From positions 1 through 53,347 of the forward strand of contig JANJUB010000048.1 of the NCBI GenBank assembly GCA_024710805.1: a stretch of DNA of 53,347 nucleotides, read 5' to 3'. The notes beneath the pieces were generated by a model. The model did no database searches. It was given only the letters and a program-made list of their open reading frames with translations, and was not told the DNA's origin. This DNA is from Fimbriimonadaceae bacterium (GTDB lineage Bacteria; Armatimonadota; Fimbriimonadia; Fimbriimonadales; Fimbriimonadaceae). Positions within the stretch are counted from its first letter, which is position 1. The number at the start of each line of letters is the position of its first letter. The position numbers were made by a program, and so were the translations under genes. This document shows, piece after piece, positions 24,850-31,946 of the stretch.

Positions 24850-25473
24850 TTAGCTCTCGAAGTAACCGACCGAGCGGTAGCTGAGCCCCAGTCGAGTTGC
24901 GGCATGACGCAGGGCTTCTAGCTGGGTGTCGAGATTGCTGCGATCGCTGCTGCCCAGACTGCGGCGGGCGGCGAGCAAGTGGTCGGTTCCGCATCGGATC
25001 AAGTAGGTCTCGGCGGCCGAGGCGTTGCCGGTAAGGCTCAGGGCCTCGCTGATCTGCTCGCGCAAAACGCGGTCGTCCAGCGAAGCCGAAACGAGGATCG
25101 AGCCAGCGTAGCCAACCAGCATGCTGCCGAACATGATGCCGAAGCCCATCCAGAACCGGTCCACAAAGGACACTTGCCCCAGCAACACGATGCAGAATCC
25201 GATGAAGGTCGTAACCAGCCACGGGGCCCAAACGTAGGCGGGGCGCATGAAAACGCCTCGCAATCTCATGCAGAACGCAAGCGCGAGACCGAAGTCGATT
25301 TCGGCATCGGTCAGGTCGGTCAGTGCCTTCTCGGAAACGCGGACCGTCCACCCCGAGACGCGGATGCGCAGCGCTTCTCGCCCCCGCGAAGAAACCACCC
25401 GCACTCGCGGGATAGAGGTTTCGAGTCGGCGGGCGAGGTGCTCGACACGTTGGACGAATTCTTGCTCGGTCAT
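24850..25473 (-). CDS. Membrane protein, first gene after the riboswitch
   Basis: This 207-residue protein has two hydrophobic segments around residues 80-125 (YVWAPWLVTTFIGFCIVLLG and GFGIMFGSMLVGYAGSIL). The segment before them, VSEKALTDLTDAEIDFGLALAF, resembles the helix that carries HExxH in M48 peptidases, but no HExxH is present, so any such relationship is speculative and activity unlikely. ATG 25473 follows AAGAAGA. It lies ~180 bp after the terminator of the c-di-AMP riboswitch, with only repeats between, and is the most direct target of that switch. Its function is unknown. Confidence 0.7.
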   Translation of the reverse strand: MTEQEFVQRVEHLARRLETSIPRVRVVSSRGREALRIRVSGWTVRVSEKALTDLTDAEIDFGLALAFCMRLRGVFMRPAYVWAPWLVTTFIGFCIVLLGQVSFVDRFWMGFGIMFGSMLVGYAGSILVSASLDDRVLREQISEALSLTGNASAAETYLIRCGTDHLLAARRSLGSSDRSNLDTQLEALRHAATRLGLSYRSVGYFES

Positions 25474-25580
25474 GAGTCTTCTTGACTTTATGATCGGCAC
25501 GCGAGGTGGTGGATTGCAGGACGTCGCCCGATAGCTCGTGGTTGTACGGGGCTCGGGGGCTCGGGGCTCGCAGGGTTGGA

Positions 25581-25633
25581 CATCCGACATCCGACATCCG
25601 ACACGCCAACAAGCCAACACGCCAACTTGCCCA
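25581..25633. repeat. Short tandem repeats: (CATCCGA)x3 then 8-mers
   Basis: CATCCGA is repeated three times at 25581-25601. Four imperfect 8-mers of the type CACGCCAA follow (25602-25633). The heptamer is the reverse complement of TCGGATG found at 28381-28401. This is the non-coding stretch between the riboswitch terminator and the 207-residue gene. Confidence 0.8.
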
Positions 25634-25650
25634 TCCCACCACAAAGCAAG

Positions 25651-25676
25651 AGGGCCCTCCGTTTCCGAAGGGCCCT
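25651..25676 (-). terminator. Terminator of the c-di-AMP riboswitch
   Basis: AGGGCCCT ... AGGGCCCT is self-complementary and forms an 8-bp GC-rich stem with a 10-nt loop. On the minus strand it is followed by CTTGCTTTG, a modest U-tract. It lies between aptamer and first gene, as expected for transcription-termination control. Confidence 0.75.
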
Positions 25677-25696
25677 GCTCAACAGGAGGTGCTCAC

Positions 25697-25718
25697 CCAA
25701 CCTCAAGCACGAGGTTGG
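25697..25718 (-). promoter_or_regulatory. Expression-platform hairpin between aptamer and terminator
   Basis: The perfect stem CCAACCTC/GAGGTTGG has a 6-nt loop. It lies 20 nt before the terminator stem and may be part of the expression platform or a passive hairpin. Confidence 0.55.
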
Positions 25719-25739
25719 TTTGGCCGAAAGTGCGTGTGT

Positions 25740-25922
25740 CGCAACCGACGACATCGCTGCCGCGGTATCGACTCCCGCTTCGCCTACGGAGTTAGCTGTC
25801 GGGTTCGGGCCAAGAGTTACCCTAGGGGACCACGATCGGCCTCCATTCACCCCAAGTTACGGTTCCCCCGCTCCCCGGTTGCCCGGAGATTAGACGTGGC
25901 TTTCGCCATATCTTGAGACGAA
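25740..25922 (-). promoter_or_regulatory. c-di-AMP riboswitch (ydaO/yuaA motif)
   Basis: Read on the minus strand, the conserved blocks of this class appear in order: GGGGGAACCG, CTTGGGGTGAATGG, TAGGGTAACTCTTGG, then GCCCGAACCCGACAGCTAAC and TCCGTAGGCG. The block CCCGAA-CCGACAGCTAAC-CGTA-GGCG is the signature of the ydaO aptamer, and spacing is also right. A GNRA hairpin (TGGCGAAAGCCA) and a CTCCGGG/CCGGGGAG stem precede it. In known cases c-di-AMP binding turns off cell-wall, osmolyte or potassium genes. Here the switch precedes a membrane protein, FKBP, polysaccharide exporter and PBP4 operon. Exact aptamer ends are approximate. Confidence 0.92.
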
Positions 25923-25998
25923 GACAAGCCGCCCAAAGGTTCCCTTTTGCGTCGGCTTTGTGCCATAATCCCATTCGGCCTCAGGAGGCCCCGATTTC

Positions 25999-26256
25999 AT
26001 GAAGGCAGATATCCATCCCGCGAATCATCCCGTGCTGTTCATCGATGGCGACCACGAGTGGGTCGGCGTTTCGACGCTCACGTCGAACGAAACGAAGGTC
26101 ATCGAAGGCATCACGCACTATGTGGTCCCGGTGGACATCAGCGCGTTCAGCCATCCGTTCTACACGGGCACGAAGCGTCTCGTCGATACCGCCGGCCGCG
26201 TCGAGAAGTTCATGCGCCGCTACGGCAACCAGATGCAGAACCAGGGCAAGAAGTAA
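25999..26256 (+). CDS. rpmE2: Ribosomal protein bL31, type B (zinc-free)
   Basis: This 85-residue protein of the 50S subunit begins MKADIHPANHPVLFIDG. The core STLTSNETKV, the FSHPFYTGTKRLVDTAGRVEKFMRRYG block, and the complete lack of cysteine identify the zinc-independent B form. Such forms can replace zinc-type bL31 in zinc limitation, though here it may be the only copy. An AGGAGG ribosome site lies at 25983-25988, so this gene has a conventional leader, with a CATAAT -10 at 25964-25969. It is divergent from the riboswitch. Confidence 0.96.
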   Translation: MKADIHPANHPVLFIDGDHEWVGVSTLTSNETKVIEGITHYVVPVDISAFSHPFYTGTKRLVDTAGRVEKFMRRYGNQMQNQGKK

Positions 26257-26281
26257 GCCCTCTTCATCCGGTTTCAGTTTG

Positions 26282-26316
26282 CGAGCCCTGCCGATTCGGC
26301 AGGGCTCGTTTTGTTT
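26282..26316 (+). terminator. Rho-independent terminator of bL31
   Basis: The stem CGAGCCCTGCC/GGCAGGGCTCG is followed by TTTTGTTTT. It is a textbook terminator 25 bp after the stop. Confidence 0.93.
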
Positions 26317-26337
26317 TCAACCACCCAAGCGCCAAGT

Positions 26338-26441
26338 GTAGGCGCAGGTTTCGAGTCCCGCAGTGACGAGGCCCTGCGCTCCATGCCGAGTTACGCGGGG
26401 CCTCGGCTCTCGCAAGCTCGCGACTCGAAACCCGCGCCTAC
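26338..26441. repeat. 104-bp imperfect inverted repeat
   Basis: The ends GTAGGCGCAGGTTTCGAGTC and GACTCGAAACCCGCGCCTAC are reverse complements with one mismatch. Internal arms (CGAGGCCC/GGGGCCTCG) extend the pairing, and the centre is about 20 nt. It contains no gene. It looks like a palindromic intergenic element (REP or MITE-like), located between convergent bL31 and rarA. Confidence 0.85.
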
Positions 26442-26486
26442 TTTCACGTTCATGGCGCTGACGGAGCAGCGCCCTCCCAGCAGGCC

Positions 26487-27752
26487 TCAATCCTTCAGCT
26501 TCCCTTCCCAACCCCGCGGGGTCGGACGGTAATACACCCGCCCCCGCAGCGTTTCCGGCAGGTGCTCCTGATCCACTTTTGCGTCCTCGGCGTCGTGGGC
26601 GTACTGATACCCTTCTCCGTAGCCGAGGTTCTTCATGAGCTTTGTCGGCGCATTGCGCAGGTGAAGCGGCACCGGGTCGTTCCTGGTTTCCTGGACGTCC
26701 TTCACCGCCTCCTTGTAAGCGCGGTAAACCGCATTGCTCTTGGGGGCCAGCGCGAGGAACACAACCGCTTCGGCGAGGGCCAGAGCCGCCTCGGGCATCC
26801 CCATGGTGTGAACGGCCTGTTGCGCGGCGATGGTCAGCGGCAGAGCCTGAGGCTGCGCAAGGCCGATATCTTCAGTCGCCATGCGGATCAGCCGGCGCGC
26901 GATGTACATCGGGTCTTCCCCACCCTCCAGCATCCGCGCCAGCCAATAGAGCGAAGCGTCGGGGTCGCTGTCGCGCACGCACTTGTGCAGCGCAGAGATC
27001 AGATCGAAATGCTGCTCGCCGCCTTTGTCGTAGGCGATCTGCCGACGCTGGATGACTTCCTTGACCTGTTCGAACGTGACGGGGTCCTCACCGGTTGCGG
27101 CGGCGAGTTCGAGCATGCCCAGTGCCGCCCGAGCATCGCCATTGGCCAGGTTCACAATGAGCGCCTTGGCCTCGGGCTCGAAGTTGGCCCTCAGCCCCCG
27201 CTCATCATTCAAGGCGCGATCGATGACTTCGTTGATGCTCTCGTCGGTCAGCGGCTGCAGCACGAAAACGCGCGCCCGCGACAGGAGCGCCGAGTTCACC
27301 TCGAAGCTCGGGTTCTCGGTAGTGGCTCCGATCAGCGTGATCGTGCCGTCTTCGACCACGGGCAGAATCGCGTCCTGTTGAGCCTTGTTGAATCGGTGAA
27401 TCTCGTCGATGAACAACACGGTGCGGACTCGCTCGCGCAAGGCTCGACGAGCCTGGTCGATGATCTTGCGAAGTTCGGGGACGCCGGCCTGGACAGCGCT
27501 CACCTTCGCGATGTTGGAGCTGGAAAGCTTCGCCAAGATGTCCGCGAGGGTGGTCTTACCGACGCCCGGCGGCCCCCACAGGATGATCGAGCCGAGTTTG
27601 CCGGCCTCGGCCGCCTTGCGGAAGGCGCTGTCGGGACGGGTGAGATCGGGTTGGCCGATGATGTCGTCGAGCGTTTGCGGGCGCATCCGCGCCGCGAGCG
27701 GCATGGAGGCGAGATCGGGCTCGACTGGACCGAACAAGTCGCCTTCGCTCAT
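26487..27752 (-). CDS. rarA: Replication-associated recombination ATPase RarA (MgsA)
   Basis: This 421-residue AAA+ ATPase related to clamp loaders acts at stalled replication forks. Landmarks are PLAARMRPQTLDDIIGQ at the N-terminus, Walker A GPPGVGKTT, Walker B LFIDEIHRFNKAQQDAILP, sensor 1 LIGATTENPSFEVN, arginine-finger region ALLSRARVFVL, and the C-terminal tetramerisation block (QHFDLISALHKCVRDSDPDASLYWLARML). Length matches the family. A CACAAT hexamer ends 6 nt before the ATG, another leaderless layout. It diverges from accB. Confidence 0.96.
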   Translation of the reverse strand: MSEGDLFGPVEPDLASMPLAARMRPQTLDDIIGQPDLTRPDSAFRKAAEAGKLGSIILWGPPGVGKTTLADILAKLSSSNIAKVSAVQAGVPELRKIIDQARRALRERVRTVLFIDEIHRFNKAQQDAILPVVEDGTITLIGATTENPSFEVNSALLSRARVFVLQPLTDESINEVIDRALNDERGLRANFEPEAKALIVNLANGDARAALGMLELAAATGEDPVTFEQVKEVIQRRQIAYDKGGEQHFDLISALHKCVRDSDPDASLYWLARMLEGGEDPMYIARRLIRMATEDIGLAQPQALPLTIAAQQAVHTMGMPEAALALAEAVVFLALAPKSNAVYRAYKEAVKDVQETRNDPVPLHLRNAPTKLMKNLGYGEGYQYAHDAEDAKVDQEHLPETLRGRVYYRPTPRGWEGKLKD

Positions 27753-27857
27753 GATTCGATTGTGGCGCGGGGCGGAGAGGATTGGCTCGGCTCAGCGAGG
27801 TGTCGCTCGGGTCGGCGCGGACAGGAGTGCCACTCAGAGCATCGATTGTCATCCACT

Positions 27858-27899
27858 AATCTGAAATCTGGCCTCTGCAACCTGCAATCTCTGTCCTGT
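27858..27899. repeat. Six imperfect heptamers (AATCTGC type)
   Basis: Consecutive 7-mers AATCTGA, AATCTGG, CCTCTGC, AACCTGC, AATCTCT and GTCCTGT lie in the rarA-accB promoter interval, directly upstream of the accB -10 hexamer. Confidence 0.75.
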
Positions 27900-27900
27900 G

Positions 27901-27906
27901 TACAAT
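27901..27906 (+). promoter_or_regulatory. -10 TACAAT of accB, leaderless position
   Basis: The hexamer ends 7 nt before GTG 27914, and no ribosome site lies between. The predicted transcript begins at the start codon. Confidence 0.5.
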
Positions 27907-27913
27907 ACTGCCC

Positions 27914-28369
27914 GTGGAAGATCTGGCCGCACGCACAACCGAACTCGCTGACCTCATGGACGAGTTTCGCCTCGAAGAGGCCAAGCTCGAGGGCGACGGC
28001 TGGAAGGTCGTGCTCCGTCGGAAGAGGCGAACAAACGGGGGAGGAGCGGTGCTCGTTTCGTCGGCCAACAGCGAATCACCCGCCGAGGATCCGATCGAGG
28101 ATGACCCAATCGCCGCGACGCCAGTGACCCCAACCGGCATCCCCGTCAACAGCCCGATGAACGGCATCTACTATGCGTCGCCGAGCCCTTCTTCCCCGCC
28201 GTTCGTAAAGGAAGGCGAGTCGGTCATGGCGGACCAGGTGGTGGGGTTGATCGAAGCGATGAAGGTCTTCAACGAGATCGTCGCCCCAATCAGCGGCACG
28301 GTGATCAAGCTCGTCGCCAAGAATGGCGAGTTGGTCAATCCGGGCGACCCTTTGCTGTATATCGGCTGA
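27914..28369 (+). CDS. accB: Biotin carboxyl carrier protein of acetyl-CoA carboxylase
   Basis: This 151-residue carrier has a helical N-terminus (LADLMDEFRLEEAKLEGDGWKVVLRRKR), a Pro/Ala/Ser linker, and the biotinyl domain with the modified Lys in LIEAMKVFNEI, followed by GTVIKLVAKNGELVNPGDPLLYIG. A thumb-like insertion (YASPSPSSPPFVKEGESV) is as in AccB. It carries CO2 for malonyl-CoA synthesis. The start is GTG with a -10 at leaderless distance. The usual partner accC does not follow; the next gene is a polysaccharide-export gene. Confidence 0.95.
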   Translation: MEDLAARTTELADLMDEFRLEEAKLEGDGWKVVLRRKRRTNGGGAVLVSSANSESPAEDPIEDDPIAATPVTPTGIPVNSPMNGIYYASPSPSSPPFVKEGESVMADQVVGLIEAMKVFNEIVAPISGTVIKLVAKNGELVNPGDPLLYIG

Positions 28370-28380
28370 AGAGTTGAATG

Positions 28381-28430
28381 TCGGATGTGGGATGTCGGAT
28401 ATGCCTTCGATGCGCCACATTCCACATCCA
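28381..28430. repeat. TCGGATG heptamers forming a hairpin
   Basis: TCGGATG, TGGGATG and TCGGATA run at 28381-28401. The later CCACATTCCACATCC (28416-28430) is nearly complementary to GGATGTGGGATGT, giving a ~14-bp imperfect stem after accB. It uses the same heptamer as 25581-25601 in the opposite orientation. No T-run follows. The rest of 28370-28538 shows no gene. Confidence 0.7.
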
Positions 28431-28538
28431 ACGCTCCACACACGACCCGTAGCACTGTGGAAAACTTGTCGGTCGGTGCCTAGGTTCAGCAGGTAATCTC
28501 TCCGGGTTCCGCAGCAGGTGCGGAGCATTCCGCCGATC

Positions 28539-31500
28539 ATGATCTTCCGCGACCATTTACGATTGTCGATGGTGGTGCTAGCGCTAGGCGCTTCGCTGCT
28601 TGCTTGGCCCCAGACGGGTGAGCCGCCTGTTAAGCAGACGCCCCCTCCTACGGAGCAGAAGCAACAGGAGGACCCCCTCCAAAAGATTCGGGATGCCCAA
28701 GGTCGCAGTTCCAAGGCTGTGGACACGTTCACGATGGATACCGTTGGCGTGCGCCGCGGCAAGGTCAAAGAACTCATCACGTTTAAGGCTCTTGTGCGCA
28801 ATAGCCGCCAAGAGATCGTGAGCCTGCTGTTCTCCTTGCAGGATGCACCCCGCGATGCTCAGATCGACCCGAACACCGGGACGTTCGCCTGGGTGCCGAT
28901 GCAGGCCGGCTCTTACATTTTTGACATCGTTGCCACCGATCCCGCGGACCCGCTCAAGACCGCGCGGCAGCGCGTGACGATCGTCGTTACGAAGCCGCTC
29001 GAGCACTTTGGCTACGAGTTCTTCGCCGCTCCCCGGGCCGCAATCATGGGCCGAATGATGGCGATCCAACAGGGACTCGCCAAGCCCGGGATTCCCTTCT
29101 CGGCCAGGCAGGGCATGTCGGATAGCCTGCTTCCCGACGCCGTTAACCAAGCCGTCAATCCCGATAGGGAACTCGGGTTCCCGCCAAAAACCGGAAACGG
29201 GAACGGCAGTGGCAATGGCAATGACAACGGGAACGGCAATGGGAACGGCAAAGCCGGCACGAATGGCCAGCCTCCAACTCAGGGCGGCAACGGCCAAACC
29301 GGAACAGAAACCGGACAGACGCCCCCCGTGCATGGAGGGCAGGCGACCCAGCCTTCGACTTCGTTTGGCCAGCCGAATCTGAACCCGTGGAGCGTCGCAA
29401 CGCAGGGCCAAGACCCCAGCTTTATCCAGTCGATCGATGCCCTCAAGTACTTTGTCGGCCCGTTCGATATGATGGGCTCGAACGTGTTTGTTCCCGCGCC
29501 CGAACGATACCAACTCGGGACCGGGGATGTGCTCAACCTTCGCGTGTGGAGCCCAACCGTCGATGCGAAGGAGTACACCGCGAAGATCGACGCGCAAGGC
29601 GGCATCAATCTCCCCACCAGCGGTCGGCGTCTAGTGCTGCGGGGTCAAACGCTGGCCCAAGTCGAGGGACTGCTCCGCAAGGAACTGCGGCGTGATCTCC
29701 GTGACGCGGATGTCACCGTCACGCTCCGCGAACTGCGGACGATGACCCTGACCGTCCTCGGTGAGGCGTTCATGCCTGGCAGCTATCAGGTCCCGGCCGT
29801 GGCGACGCTCTTCAATGCGATTTACATGTTTGGTGGCCCGACCGAAAACGGCACGCTCCGCCGAATCGAGCTGCGCCGCAACGACGGCACCAAGCGCACT
29901 TTCGATCTCTACAAGTTCCTCGTGTATGGCGAGAGTCAGCAAGATGTGCCGCTGCAACCCGGCGACACGATCTTCATACCGCCCGTCGAGAGCCGCATCA
30001 CCGTTCAGGGTGAAGTCGGGCGTCCGGCGATTTACGAATCCTTGCCCGGAGAGCGGCTGAAGCAGATCCTCGGATTCGCGGGCTCGGTCAAGCCGACGGG
30101 CGTCTCTCAGCGCATCTCGCACTCCACCGTCGCGCCCGGTCAGGGCCTCAAGCTCGTCGACGTCGACTTAACCGCTACTGGCCCTGCGAACGACCCTCCG
30201 GTCTACGCAGGCGACACCATCGACGTGTTCTCGGTCCGGCCTGAACTCACCAATGTGATTACCCTGGAGGGCGCCGTGGACCAGCCGGGCCAGTACGCGC
30301 TCGCCGAGGGTATGACGGTGCTCAGCCTAATCCAGCGCGCCCGCGGGCTCTTGCCGGACGCCTACCGCGCCCGAGCCGACCTGTTCCGGCAAAACGACGA
30401 CAAGTCGCTGACCCTGATTCCCATCGACCTGGCCAGTGCGCTTGCGGGCGATGCAAGCCACAATGTTCCCCTGAAAGCCTTCGACCGGCTGAAGATCTAC
30501 GGAGTCGATGATGTCCAGTGGATGGGAACGCGGCAAGTGATTGTCCGCGGTGCCGTTCGCAAGCCGGGCTCGTTCTACCGAGCGGACAGCATGCGCGTCG
30601 TCGACCTACTCATCCAAAGCGGCGGGCTCTCCGGCGAGGCCTTCCAGGAACAGGGCTTCCTGCAGCGCTACAACGACGATGGCACCATCGGCGATGTCAT
30701 CAAGATCGACTTCCGCAAGGTCGCCGTGGGCGATCAGCAGCACAACGTCGAGTTGCGGGACCGCGACGTGCTCATGGTTCAATCGGTGACGGAAGCGCAG
30801 TTTGTACCGGAGCAGCAGGTTCAGGTGTTGGGTGCGGTGCAGAGCCCGGGGACCTTCACGCGAGCCGCCAACCTGCGACTTGCCGATCTTCTTCAGATGG
30901 CAGGCGGCCTCATGCCCAATGCCGGGGACATGATCGAGATCGCGAGTGCTCGCGTTCCCGACGGCACCAAGGCGAGGCAGTATCGAGTCGCCGACGTGCT
31001 GAGCGGCGCGGCCAACCCCGAGATCGAGGCGGGTGACCTCGTCTCCGTACCCCAGCTCAGCCAGTTCCAGATGAGCCCGCGCACGGTGATTCTGATGGGC
31101 GCGGTAAAGCGCCCTGGCACCTATGCCATCAACGCTACGACGGAGCGAATCTCCGATCTGATCGAGCGAGCCGGTGGACTTAACCCGACCGCGTTCACCC
31201 GCGGTGCGCAGTTCGTCCGTGAACCCGGGCGCTTGTCGACCCTCTCTCAGGTGCGCCTCTCTCCGCGAATCCGTGAGGTTCTGGAGCGCGTCAACGAGGA
31301 AGAGTACAAGCGCGCGATGGCCAAGGCCGAAGTCGAGAAGCTGCGAGTTGTGAAGAGCATCGCCGGAGGATCGACGTCGGACACGAATGTGGCCGCCGCC
31401 GCCCTCGGGTTGGGAGCGGCGGGAGCCGCGCTGCCCAAGAATGAAACCCTCCCCAAGGTTCAGCTGCAAGGGACCACGGTCAGCCCGGCGCGTGAGTTTG

Positions 31501-31946
31501 AAGACCGGGAGCTGAGCCCCTTGGGCAACCTCAACGTTCGCCTCGATGAGGCCCTGAAGCATAAGGGGTCCCCGGCCGACCTCGTCCTCGAAGAAGGCGA
31601 TGTGATCATCGTGCCTGAGACGCCGTCCACGGTGACGATCGGAGGCGCGGTCATGGTGCCGTCCGCGGTGCTGTTCGTCTCGGGGAAGACGGTTAGCTAC
31701 TACGTCGAACGCAGCGGCGGTTTCACCGTCGATGTGGCGAAGGATCGAATTCTCGTGATCCGGGCCGGTGGTGAAGTTCTCCGAGCAACCGCACGCACGC
31801 GCGTCGAGCTTGGCGACTTCATTTTCGTTCCTTCCAAGGTCATGGCCGAGCGGCTCTCCGATCGGCAAGCCGATATCGACGCAATCTCGAAGAACATCAC
31901 GTCAGCGGGCATCATCTTCGCGATCATTCGTTCGCTGCTGCCCTGA
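28539..31946 (+). CDS. Multi-SLBB polysaccharide export protein
   Basis: This 1135-residue exported protein starts at ATG 28539 (MIFRDHLRLSMVVLALGASLLAWPQ signal); an upstream GTG at 28518 is possible. Residues ~55-150 form an Ig/cadherin-like domain. A Gly-Asn low-complexity linker lies at ~220-245. The Wza-type Poly_export domain (YQLGTGDVLNLRVWSP ... AKIDAQGGINLP) is at ~325-415, followed by about seven SLBB units, recognised by repeats such as VLGEAFMPGSYQV, VQGEVGRPAIYES, VRGAVRKPGSFYRA, VLGAVQSPGTFTRA and LMGAVKRPGTYAI. This is far longer than Wza (~380). The C-terminus is hydrophobic. A likely role is an outer-membrane or periplasmic conduit for exopolysaccharide. Confidence 0.9.
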   Translation: MIFRDHLRLSMVVLALGASLLAWPQTGEPPVKQTPPPTEQKQQEDPLQKIRDAQGRSSKAVDTFTMDTVGVRRGKVKELITFKALVRNSRQEIVSLLFSLQDAPRDAQIDPNTGTFAWVPMQAGSYIFDIVATDPADPLKTARQRVTIVVTKPLEHFGYEFFAAPRAAIMGRMMAIQQGLAKPGIPFSARQGMSDSLLPDAVNQAVNPDRELGFPPKTGNGNGSGNGNDNGNGNGNGKAGTNGQPPTQGGNGQTGTETGQTPPVHGGQATQPSTSFGQPNLNPWSVATQGQDPSFIQSIDALKYFVGPFDMMGSNVFVPAPERYQLGTGDVLNLRVWSPTVDAKEYTAKIDAQGGINLPTSGRRLVLRGQTLAQVEGLLRKELRRDLRDADVTVTLRELRTMTLTVLGEAFMPGSYQVPAVATLFNAIYMFGGPTENGTLRRIELRRNDGTKRTFDLYKFLVYGESQQDVPLQPGDTIFIPPVESRITVQGEVGRPAIYESLPGERLKQILGFAGSVKPTGVSQRISHSTVAPGQGLKLVDVDLTATGPANDPPVYAGDTIDVFSVRPELTNVITLEGAVDQPGQYALAEGMTVLSLIQRARGLLPDAYRARADLFRQNDDKSLTLIPIDLASALAGDASHNVPLKAFDRLKIYGVDDVQWMGTRQVIVRGAVRKPGSFYRADSMRVVDLLIQSGGLSGEAFQEQGFLQRYNDDGTIGDVIKIDFRKVAVGDQQHNVELRDRDVLMVQSVTEAQFVPEQQVQVLGAVQSPGTFTRAANLRLADLLQMAGGLMPNAGDMIEIASARVPDGTKARQYRVADVLSGAANPEIEAGDLVSVPQLSQFQMSPRTVILMGAVKRPGTYAINATTERISDLIERAGGLNPTAFTRGAQFVREPGRLSTLSQVRLSPRIREVLERVNEEEYKRAMAKAEVEKLRVVKSIAGGSTSDTNVAAAALGLGAAGAALPKNETLPKVQLQGTTVSPAREFEDRELSPLGNLNVRLDEALKHKGSPADLVLEEGDVIIVPETPSTVTIGGAVMVPSAVLFVSGKTVSYYVERSGGFTVDVAKDRILVIRAGGEVLRATARTRVELGDFIFVPSKVMAERLSDRQADIDAISKNITSAGIIFAIIRSLLP

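Noticed and set aside
25488-25850. Minus-strand 120-codon open frame across the riboswitch region
   Set aside because: The sequence is explained by the structured ydaO-type aptamer, terminator and tandem repeats; the translation is compositionally odd.
25740-25922. tmRNA, RNase P RNA or cobalamin riboswitch for this structured region
   Set aside because: There is no tag-coding or tRNA-like ends and no B12-box; the CCGACAGCTAAC and GGGGTGAAT blocks match the c-di-AMP class instead.
26562-28127. Plus-strand open frame of 521 codons across rarA and accB
   Set aside because: It is antisense to RarA and out of frame with AccB, both of which have intact family motifs.
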